DNA of 64,000 nucleotides from Hyparrhenia diplandra (lineage: Eukaryota > Streptophyta > Magnoliopsida > Poales > Poaceae), in NCBI GenBank assembly GCA_015847255.1, contig JADLZK010009206.1:124001-188000 (forward strand), given 5' to 3'. The translations under genes and the position numbers were made by a program. The notes under the pieces are model-generated. The model was not told the origin of the DNA, did no database searches, and worked only from the letters and a program-made list of their open reading frames with translations. Positions 40,401 through 47,871 of this stretch are shown piece by piece; position 1 is the stretch's first letter, and every line of letters starts with the position of its first letter.

Positions 40401-42428
40401 ACAAGTGGACCATTAGAGAGTTTTTTCTAAGAATCACTTGTCATAGGCCTCAAAGTAGCACTTGTTTAGAGTGAAATCTTGGAATTCCATTGAAAATCTT
40501 TGTGTCGACCTCTGCACAGAAACAAGAAGGGAACGACATGAAAGGTACATAGAAAGTTAGGGTGGATAGGTTAAGAGAAGTTTCCAATCTGGCTATAGAA
40601 TCGAGCTAGACTTTTTTCGCGGTTGTGGAATCAAATGCCTCACCCTAGAGAACCTAAATTTGAACAAATGGACCATTAGAGAGTTTTCTAAGAATCACTT
40701 GTCATAGGCCTCAAAGTAGCACTTGTTTAGAGTGAGGTCTTGGAATTCCATCGAAAATCTTTTGTGTTGACCTTTGTACTAAAACAAGAAGGGGAGCGAC
40801 ACGAAAGGTACATAGAAAGTTAGGGTGGATAGGTTAAGAGAAGTTTCCAATCGGCTATAGAATCGAGCTAGACTTTTTCGCGGTTGTGGAATCAAATGCC
40901 TCGCCCTAGAGAACCTAATTTTGAACAAGTGGACCATTAGAGAGTTTTTCTAAGAATCACTTGTCATAGGCCTCAAAGTAGCGCTTGTTTAGAGTGAAAT
41001 CTTGGAATTCCATTGAAAATCTTTGTGTCGACCTCCGTACCGAAACAAGAAGGGGAACGACATGAAAGGTAAATAGAAAGTTAGGGTGGATAGGTTAAGA
41101 GAAGTTTCCAATTTGGCTATAGAATCGAGCTAGACTTTTTTCACGGTTGTGGAATCAAATGCCTCGCCCTAGAGAACCTAATTTTGAACAAGTGGACCAT
41201 TAGAGAGTTTTTCTAAGAATCACTTGTCATAGGCCTCAACGTAGCACTTGTTTAGAGTGAAATCTTGGAATTCCATCGAAAATCTTTGTGTCGACCTCTG
41301 TACCGAAACAAGAAGGGGAACGACATGAAAGGTACATAGAAAGTTAGGGTGGATAGGTTAAGAGAAGTTTCCAATCTGGCTATAGAATCGAGCTAGACTT
41401 TTTCGCGGTTGTGGAATCCAATGCCTCACCCTAGAGAACCTAAATTTGAACAAGTGGACCATTAGAGACTTTTTCTATGAATCACTTGTCATAGGCCTCA
41501 AAGTAGCACTTGTTTAGAGTGAAGTCTTAGAATTCCATCGAAAATCTTTGTGTTGACCTTTGTGAAAGGTCCTAATGGCTAGAGGGGGGGGTGAATAGCC
41601 TATTAAAAATTCTTGCAACAACACTAACAAACGGATTAGACAATAAGATGGCGAAGCTAAATAAGCGGTGCTACACACTATCTATGCAAGCCACAAGTCA
41701 AGCAAGATACGTCTAATATCTCTATGTCCACACAAGGGCTATGTCACTAGATTACTCCTAGGTGATCAAGCAATTCTAACTAAACTTAACACTAGGAGCT
41801 AAGCAAACTACACAAGTATACTAGTGAAAGTAATGCAAAGAGGCTAGAATACAATACCACCGCGGAGTGTAGAGGTGGAAGCCAATCACCGTGATCACCG
41901 AGAAATCTCCAACGAGCAAGAACAAGTGACATGATGATTTTTCACCGAGGTTCACATGCTTGCCGGCACGCTAAGTCCCCGTTGTGGCGACACACTCACT
42001 TGACGTATGCTAAGCTTAATGGCCGGTGCCAAATCCCCTATGGGAGCTCAAGCAAACGATCACAAGAGAGGGTCCAACAAGCCACGAGCAATCCACCTTT
42101 CGCGAATCTCCCGCGGGGTAAGGAACAACCCCTCACAATCACCACCGGTGTGGCCTCAAAGAAGCTCCACTTGGGCTCAACACCGCTTCTTGCTCCAAGC
42201 CGCTAGGGAACCGGGCAAATTCCCAAGAGAAACAAGATCCCACGGCTTCTCCAAGGATGAAGTGCCTCTAGATGCAAGACCAATCAAGCAATGCACTTCT
42301 ATCACTCTCAATCTCACTCAAGATTTGAAGTTAGAGTGAGGGGATGAGTGGAGAGGAGTCTCACAAGCTCACAAATGAGTTAGGCTGTTGAAATGTGCAA
42401 GAGAGACCCAAATGAACTGGCCATGGCA

Positions 42429-42438
42429 CTATATATAG
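42429..42438 (-). promoter_or_regulatory. Putative TATA box of the copia LTR
   Basis: The palindrome ctatatatag lies just downstream, in minus-strand sense, of the GC-rich block. It is placed where the U3/R boundary of this LTR would be expected. That gives a U3 of about 1.0 kb (43418 to about 42400) and R-U5 of about 0.84 kb. The transcription start itself is not visible. Confidence 0.55.
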
Positions 42439-42479
42439 ACCCCAAGTCGAAATAGAGCCGTTGGTCCAAAAGTCCCCTT

Positions 42480-42910
42480 CTCGTCGCGGACGCGCCAGAA
42501 AGACGCGCGCCGCCGGTCTTGATTGCTTTGCGCCAGAATCTTTGCGCCGGACGCGCCAGCGCCTGGCTGCGTCCGGAAGGGGGTCTCCCTCGACACCCTA
42601 CCGGATCTGCGCGACGGGCGCTCGCCGGACGCCGCCAGCGCCGACGACGGCAAGCTGCGCGCCAGAGACGGCGGCCGGGACGCGCCCAGCGCCCGCGTCC
42701 GTCGGGGGTCCTCGACACCCTCTACGGACCCGCACGGCGCACCGCCCGACGACGCGCCAGGCGCCAGCGCGCTGTTGACTTCAGCGTTGTCGGATTCCAG
42801 CCAGGTGGCGCCGGACGCCGGGACTGGATTTGACCGCGTCCAGCGCTCCTCGCGGACGCGTCGATCGCTCCATTTTGAACTTTGCACGCCGCGCGCCCGC
42901 CGCGCCAGCG
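42480..42910. other. GC- and CpG-rich block in the U3 of the copia LTR
   Basis: About 430 bp of strongly GC-rich sequence inside an otherwise AT-rich LTR. Variants of gacgcgccag recur near 42488, 42551, 42677 and 42750, along with partly self-complementary words such as gcgtccgg/ccggacgc. Sirevirus LTRs are known for CpG-rich, palindrome-rich U3 regions, and this fits. The open frames that cross it on both strands (up to about 150 codons) are expected by chance in GC-rich DNA and show no recognisable domain. Confidence 0.75.
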
Positions 42911-43418
42911 TCTAAGAATGCGAAGCTCCTCTTCATCGTTGCGACGACGTCTTTCCATCTTTCCAAGTTTTGCTTCTTGTCTTGAGTTGCCAACACTTCG
43001 AATGAGTCCCATGACCACAGGTGTTAGCATGTCGCGATCGGTTAGACAAGAACGAAGTTAGTGCTCTCAATCCTAAATGCATATGCAAGTCAATTGAACC
43101 TAGAAGCACTTCACCAAAGGATTGTCGCGGCATCCCCTCTTGATAGTCGGCTATCTATCCTATAATATGATCACACGCTCTATCGTGTCTTGATCACCGA
43201 AAGGAAAAACCCTATCAAGATACCTTTGCCTTGATCTCCCGGGTTCCTCTCAAGCCGATCACCGAGCTTGACGATCCATCAAGTCCACCGACATTGTCCA
43301 TGTTCATGATCATCATGCTCCTTGTCATCCACCTAATCCTATCTCATAGTCATCACTTAGAGCAAAGGATTAGTCCACAAGTGTGTCATTAATTTCCAAA
43401 ACCAAACATGAGATTTCA

Positions 43419-43434
43419 ATCTCTCCCTTTTTGG
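43419..43434 (-). promoter_or_regulatory. Polypurine tract next to the 3' LTR
   Basis: On the minus strand it reads ccaaaaagggagagatt and ends exactly where the LTR begins (tgaaatctc). This position and composition match the plus-strand DNA priming site of an LTR retrotransposon, and fix the element's orientation and the inner LTR edge. Confidence 0.8.
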
Positions 43435-44430
43435 TAATTGATGACAACCAACTCACAAAGATTTGAAATAAAATTCAATTGAACTTGAATTGCTTGCCCA
43501 TAGCATTTTGATCATGAATCAAGGATTGGACAAACATTTCAAGGTTCGGTTTTGGTAGTAGTAGCTCCCCCTACATATGTGCTTCCATGTGTTTGGATCA
43601 AGTTGGCACATATGTATGGATAGAAATCTTGGGGAGAGATACTAATACCAAAAGAGATGCTAAGGTTCTAGAAATTGGACCTTTGAAGCGTGAAACCATC
43701 GGAGTCCTTAGCATCATGTAACTAGACAATCATCAAAACTCAACATACCCCATGAGATCAACATTATAGGCTAAAATGTGAGCTTTGTCTAGGTACATCC
43801 TATGCATGCTAGTTGGTCAATCACCAATCAATTTTTCAAAAACTAGCATACACCAAGCAATCATGAATATTGAATTTAGATTGCCAATGCAACATTTCAT
43901 TATGATCATGCACATACAAATGCACAAATAGTCTATGAGCTTGCTCCCCCTATTTGTGTGATCCTTTCCAACATCTTTGTGACTTATTTCTCCCCCTTTG
44001 TCAACAATCACCAAAAAGGTGTAAGTGAGAGAAATCAAGTCAATCAAAGTATCACATGTGGTCTCATCTAGATCACTTGCCTTTCCATGTATTCAAGTTT
44101 GAACCAAGGACAAGCTTTTTCACACCTCATATGCATAAGGGTTATCTTGCACCATGTTAGAATACACATCAATAGCGCATTTTCTAGAGTTGACACTAGG
44201 ATTGCAAGCACATAAACATGTCATATGCCACCACTAGTTCATAGAACCAATCAAAGCAATAGTGGTGCCACACATACATTGAAAGCTCTTTATTTTCCAT
44301 GAATGAGCCTATTAAGCATGCATGATGTCTAGATGCACTAACAAGTCCTTAGCAACATATGAATACCATGACAACCAACTTTTACCTTGGGGTTTGTCGA
44401 AGGAGAGGCATGTCATATAAGTGGGGTGCA
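43435..44430 (-). mobile_element. Non-coding 3' region of the copia element with extra polypurine tracts
   Basis: About 1 kb between the RNase H remnant and the 3' LTR, with no credible reading frame beyond short chance ones. Three further plus-strand ctccccct words (purine-rich agggggag on the element's sense strand) lie at 43565-43572, 43944-43951 and 43990-43997. The last is followed by ttgtcaacaatcaccaaaaa, an imperfect repeat of the sequence beside the true PPT (ttggtaattgatgacaacc). Multiplied PPT-like motifs upstream of the 3' LTR are an established Sirevirus feature. An env-like gene, which some Sireviruses carry here, is not recognisable. Confidence 0.65.
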
Positions 44431-44900
44431 TCAACTCAAGTTGGAGAAGTCAATAATGTTCAATTCTCCCTTTAGCATGCAAAACCTCTTCTCATCAAGT
44501 GGCTTGGTGAATATGTCGGCTAGTTGATCTTCGGTGCCAATGCCCATAATACAAATGTCACCCTTTTGTTGATGATCTCTTATGAAGTGGTGCCTTATAT
44601 CAATGTGCTTTGTTCTTGGATGTTGAACCGGATTTTGGGTCATCTTCCTTGCACTTTCATTGTCACAATACAATGGGACTTTATCAAATTGGAATCCAAA
44701 ATCCTTCAATGTTGACCTCATCCAAAGCAATTGAGTGCAACAACTTCCCACACTAATGTATTTCGGCGGTTGAAAGAGCAACACTATTTTGCTTCTTTGA
44801 AGACCATGATACTAGTGACCTTCCAAGAAATTGACATGTGCCACTTGTGCTCATTCTATTAATCTTGCACCCTCCATAGTCGGAATCCAAATATCCAATC
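44431..44900 (-). pseudogene. Ty1/copia RNase H fragment, frameshifted and 5'-truncated
   Basis: C-terminal end of a copia pol polyprotein. The RNase H domain would degrade the RNA strand of the RNA/DNA hybrid during reverse transcription. Two overlapping frames carry it. The upstream one (about 44757-44900) shows YLDSDYGGC, STSGTCQFLG, SWSSKKQ and STAE. The downstream one (about 44431-44753) shows YISVGSCCTQLLWM, CDNESA, RTKHIDIRHHFIRD and DQLADIFTKPL, and ends in a stop at 44431. The catalytic acidic residues D (YLDSD), E (STAE) and D (CDNES) can all be seen, but the frame breaks between STAE and YISVG, where a few codons' worth of bases seem to be missing. Everything upstream (gag, protease, integrase, reverse transcriptase) is absent: the sequence switches abruptly to satellite at 44897-44900. 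It is a dead remnant of the same minus-strand element as the LTR at 41561. Confidence 0.9.
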
Positions 44901-45107
44901 AAATGCCTCGCCCTAGAGAACCTAATTTTGAACAAGTGGACCATTAGAGAGTTTTTTTAAGAATCACTTGTCATAGGCCTCAAAGTAGCGCTTGTTTAGA
45001 GGAAATCCTGAAATTCCATTGAAAATCTTTGTGTCGACCTCCGCACCAAAACAAGAAGGGGAACGACATGAAAGGTACATAGAAAGTTAGGGTGGATAGG
45101 TTAAGAG
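44897..45107. repeat. Isolated fragment of one type-A satellite monomer between two retroelement fragments
   Basis: About 210 bp matching a single array-A monomer, from aatcaaatgcctcgcc through ggtacatagaaagttag to ggttaagag. About 50 bp of the monomer (gtttccaat... to ...gttgtgg) is missing. It carries A-type markers (gcctcgccctag, gtagcgcttg, gaacgacatg). The left junction shares aatc with the copia sequence and the right junction is close to a shared tttcc. It has the same orientation as arrays A and B. Confidence 0.9.
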
Positions 45108-45937
45108 TTTTTCCTTGATTTAAAACAAGATCTCTTAAAGAAGGTTGGTTAAAATTATTACCTTGATAGTTACGTATAGTTACTTTGGTAGTTTGGTCTT
45201 TCTTTGGTTCCAACCTTGATTTTGCAAGAGGGACGATAATTGTTGCTATTGTTGATGTAGTTCATATCCTCTTCAATCTCGGGCAATTATTGCATGAGTG
45301 GCCATTGTTGCCACATTCTTCACATGTCATTTGGAGTCTAGAATTTGCATGACTTCTTTCTTTTCGTGAGCTTTCTCCTCAAGTTTCTTCATTATTAGAT
45401 CCATTTTTGAACAACATGTCTACCTCCTTCTAAGAAAGTGCATTCCTCGACCTCTTGTTTAGGGTTGTCGCTCCTCATTCCAACTCTTGGTTTGAAGCCA
45501 TTTTTTCCACAAGTTCAGTAGTTTTTGTAAGTGTGAGTGATAGGAAAGCGCTTCAATCTGACCGCAGCATCCATTGTTTCACGAGCACTTGTAGTGAGCC
45601 CATGATAAAAAGGTCCGCATAAGTAACCAATTTTCCATCCCATGGTGTGGGCATTCCGAGATATTATCTTGAAACGTTCCCATGCTTTCGGGATAGACTC
45701 ATCTTGTTCTTTGTTGAAAATTTGCAATCTTCCCCCGTAAAGGCATTGGTCTTGCCTATAGGGAAGAACTTTGCAAGGAAGGGAATCAAATGAGAACCTA
45801 GAGTGACCAGGTAGTATTTTTATCTTTTGTAGCGTAGAACCACTACTTTGCCCTTCCCAATAATGAGAATGGGAAAAGACGGAGTAGGATTGCATCTCTT
45901 GGTACTCCTTTAATGATGATAGTACCGCAAATCTCAA
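45108..45937 (-). pseudogene. Athila-like Ty3/gypsy gag fragment, degenerate
   Basis: Remnant of a gag (capsid/nucleocapsid) gene. The longest frame (45515-45937, 140 codons) contains QDESIPKAWERFK and YHGLTTSARETMDAA, which match the conserved capsid stretch of Athila-type gag as I know it. Between these the frame jumps and the expected residues continue in neighbouring frames, so several small indels have broken it. Further down on the minus strand, 45283-45324 encodes the zinc knuckle CEECGNNGHSCNNC (CX2CX4HX4C), and about 45130-45165 encodes NQPSLRDLV, a motif found after the knuckle in this family. The copy is then cut at about 45107 by the satellite fragment; no protease or pol is present. 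Lineage is inferred from motifs and the nearby PBS. Confidence 0.8.
45283..45324 (-). other. CCHC zinc-knuckle coding segment of the gypsy gag
   Basis: On the minus strand this reads CEECGNNGHSCNNC, a full CX2CX4HX4C nucleic-acid-binding motif with all four ligands intact even though the gene around it is broken. Confidence 0.85.
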
Positions 45938-46419
45938 AAAGTGTTGGAGATGAGCACTAGCATCCTCATGTGCCTTTCCATAGAACTCCGGCTAGCTTGT
46001 ACCATATTAATGAGCCCGGGCTTAAGCTCAAAATCATGATCCCCAATTGCAACATCCGGTCCAGGTCGCGAACATTGGCCGTAGTTGGACTATGAAAATT
46101 CACGAAGTGTCTTGTTGGCCATGATCTCAAAATAGGCAATAGGCTCGCTTTGATTTGATCAACGTCCGAATCAAAAGGTATAAAAGTTGTTACGAGCTCA
46201 AATTCTTGCCCTCTTGATTAATAATTTTGATTTTCAATATTGCTCTTTGGATGATTACTCCAATGAATATTTTTACCCTGCATAAAATCAAAAACAAGTA
46301 GACAAACAAGGGTAAGCATGTTTGAGTAGTTGATAATGGGTCCTCGAATACATTACGTGATGCAAGTGATATCAATCTATCCATGTATGTGTGTTTAGGT
46401 TTGGCTAGCACCCTTTCTT
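45938..46419 (-). mobile_element. 5' leader and decayed gag start of the gypsy element
   Basis: About 480 bp between the PBS-like site and the recognisable gag. A 92-codon minus-strand frame at 46190-46468 crosses the PBS and LTR edge and has no recognisable domain. I see no other feature. Position alone assigns it to the untranslated leader and N-terminal gag region. Confidence 0.55.
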
Positions 46420-46437
46420 CCCGAAGAACGGCGCCGA
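46420..46437 (-). promoter_or_regulatory. Primer-binding-site-like sequence of the gypsy element
   Basis: On the minus strand this reads cggcgccgttcttcggg, close to the tggcgccgttg... PBS of Athila-type elements (first base C in place of T, with changes in the 3' half). It lies a few bases inside the LTR edge at 46444, which is the right place for the tRNA primer site. Confidence 0.6.
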
Positions 46438-46443
46438 AATGCT

Positions 46444-46998
46444 TGTTGACATCTCTAACACGATCCACATCTAGGACGGCGCTAGAAATGTTTAAATGGT
46501 ATCTATCTAATAAGTTAGCTTGGATGTGGAGTTAATCTCACATTCCAATAAAAGTCGATCGGAGAGTTAATAAAGTTAGACGGAGTTAGTTATGGTTTAT
46601 GACTCGTAACATTATCGATGGTGGAGTTGATCTCACCACGATAGGCACAAAAAATTTGTACCACACATTCTAGCATTGCCTACGAAACTAGTAGTGTCAC
46701 CCTAGCTCACAACGCTAAAGAAATGCGTGAACGGATATTCTTATAATGACACTTGAAACTCTTGCAATGATAATATAATTACGGTATCCGCAAGCGCACA
46801 AAGATAGAATTACCCAATTATAGCACTTCACCGAGGAGTCTATCCGGTATCGTATTTATATTCTACCAGAAAAGAAAGGGAGGGCTATGGGTAGGTTGAT
46901 GATTTAATGATGATTCACTTGCGGTGGTGTAATGTAGAGTAAACCATATGCGTCATACTAAACTCAAACGAGGTAAGTCACATAATAAAGATAATAAG

Positions 46999-47037
<39 letters not shown>

Positions 47038-47186
47038 GCATCACCCAAGTCAAAGATCATCATATGCCACTAGCTAGTATCATAAAAGGCTAAATACCAT
47101 AGTATAGGTGAGATGGATGGAATATCCCTAAGTTACTCCTACTTATATGTCAATGCATACTACAATTAGTGCAATACACCTAGTCA
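46444..47186 (-). mobile_element. Candidate 5' LTR of the gypsy element
   Basis: About 743 bp. On the plus strand it begins tgttgacatctctaac and ends acctagtca, giving TG...CA ends. The inner edge sits next to the PBS-like site. The same sequence recurs from about 63286 to the window end in the same orientation, which supports its being one repeated unit. It holds an AAT microsatellite. The word tgttgacatctctaac recurs at 47189, immediately outside, so the outer edge is less certain than the inner one. Confidence 0.6.
47000..47037. repeat. AAT trinucleotide microsatellite
   Basis: Uninterrupted AAT run of about 12-13 copies, preceded by interrupted ataataag words. It lies inside the candidate gypsy LTR. 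The second LTR copy at 63.3-64.0 kb lacks it. Confidence 0.95.
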
Positions 47187-47188
47187 TT

Positions 47189-47345
47189 GTTGACATCTCT
47201 AACGCGATCCCCAACCATTAATATATGTTTCGATGTGACATTAGGGATTTCGGCGCTGATTTTTTTTAAACAAAAGTAGCGAACTCTAAACAAGTAGACT
47301 TCTTCAATCTAGAGAACCTAAATTTAGAAGTTTACCATTAGAGGT
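47189..47345. other. Entry junction from gypsy LTR into array B, mixed sequence
   Basis: Begins with an LTR-like tgttgacatctctaac, passes straight into the array-B spacer (ccaaccattaatatatg, gatgtgacattaggg), then a distorted monomer (gaacctaaatttagaag, tttaccattagagg). Regular monomers start at about 47350. Confidence 0.7.
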
Positions 47346-47871
47346 TTTATTCTTCACGGTTGTGGAATCAAATGCCCCACGCTAGAGAACCTAAATTTGA
47401 ACAAGTGGACCATTAGAGAGTTTTTCTAAGAATAATTGTCATAGGACTCAACGAAGCACTTGTTTAGAGTGAAATCTTGGAATTCCATCAAAAATCTTTT
47501 GTGTCGACCTCCGTACGGAACAAGAAGGGGAGCGACACCTAAAGGTACATAACAAGTTAGGGTGGACAGATTAAGAGAAGTTTCCAATCCGTCTATAGAA
47601 TCAAGCTAGACTTTTTCGCGGTTGTGGAATCAAATGCCCCACCCTAGAGATCTAAATCTGAACAAGTGGACCATTAGAGAGTTTTTCCAAGAATCACTTG
47701 TAATAGGCCTCAAACTAGCACTTGTTTAGAATGAAATCTTAGAATTCCATTAAAAATTTTTTTGTGTCGACCTACGCATGAAACAAGAAGGGAACGACAC
47801 GAAATGTACATAGGAAGTTAGGGTGGGTAGGTTAGATGACGGTAGGATCAATTACAATGTGTTCCCCAACC

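Larger units (their letters stand above)
1..41560. repeat. Satellite array A, ~258-bp monomer, about 160 direct copies
   Basis: Direct tandem array. Using the word gagctagact as anchor, the first starts are 236, 501, 761, 1020, 1279, 1521, 1781, 2035, 2282, 2544, 2800, 3057, 3316, 3583, 3848, 4096 and 4354. That is a mean period of about 257 bp (range 242-267). The last anchor is near 41390, so about 160 units are expected. Landmarks in each unit are the T-run before cgcggttgtgg, gtggaccattagagag, cttgtcataggcctcaa, the palindrome ggaattcc, a variable segment, then ggtacatagaaagttag and ggttaagagaagtttcc. All copies have one orientation. The array continues past the left edge; on the right it is cut by an LTR. 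I do not recognise this family; it is not CentO/CentC, the 180-bp knob repeat or 5S rDNA as I know them. Confidence 0.97.
41561..43418 (-). mobile_element. 3' LTR of a Sirevirus-like Ty1/copia retrotransposon
   Basis: This is a complete-looking LTR of about 1858 bp, read on the minus strand. On the plus strand it opens tgtgaaaggtcctaatgg and closes gagatttca. This gives TG...CA ends with short inverted termini TGAAA/TTTCA; the left edge could equally be 41563. It abuts satellite A in mid-monomer (after gttgacctt). On the other side is a polypurine tract, which marks this as the 3' LTR of a minus-strand element. The sequence beginning ggtcctaatggctagagg followed by a G-run and gtgaatagcc is, to my knowledge, typical of grass Sirevirus LTRs; a search would confirm this. 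The 5' LTR is not in the window, so neither a target-site duplication nor an LTR-divergence age can be read. Confidence 0.85.

Noticed and set aside
1..41560. CRISPR-like pattern (conserved block plus variable segment)
   Set aside because: The conserved part is over 200 bp, the variable part is related between units rather than unique, no cas genes exist, and the context is eukaryotic.
1..41560. CENP-B-box-like motif
   Set aside because: Looking for the ttcg....a..cgg pattern around the cgcggttg region gave no convincing match.
41556..41565. Target-site duplication of the copia insertion
   Set aside because: Only one end of the element is present. The other side ends inside pol at a satellite junction, so no pair can be compared.
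42007..43133. Overlapping open frames on both strands in the copia LTR (66-152 codons)
   Set aside because: They lie in GC-rich U3 and flanking LTR sequence, overlap in several frames and have low-complexity Arg/Ala/Pro-rich translations. Chance frames explain them.
44753..44944. A satellite-RNase H fusion gene
   Set aside because: The frame continues across the junction by chance. The RNase H part is frameshifted within about 45 codons, and the satellite part is the usual non-coding frame.
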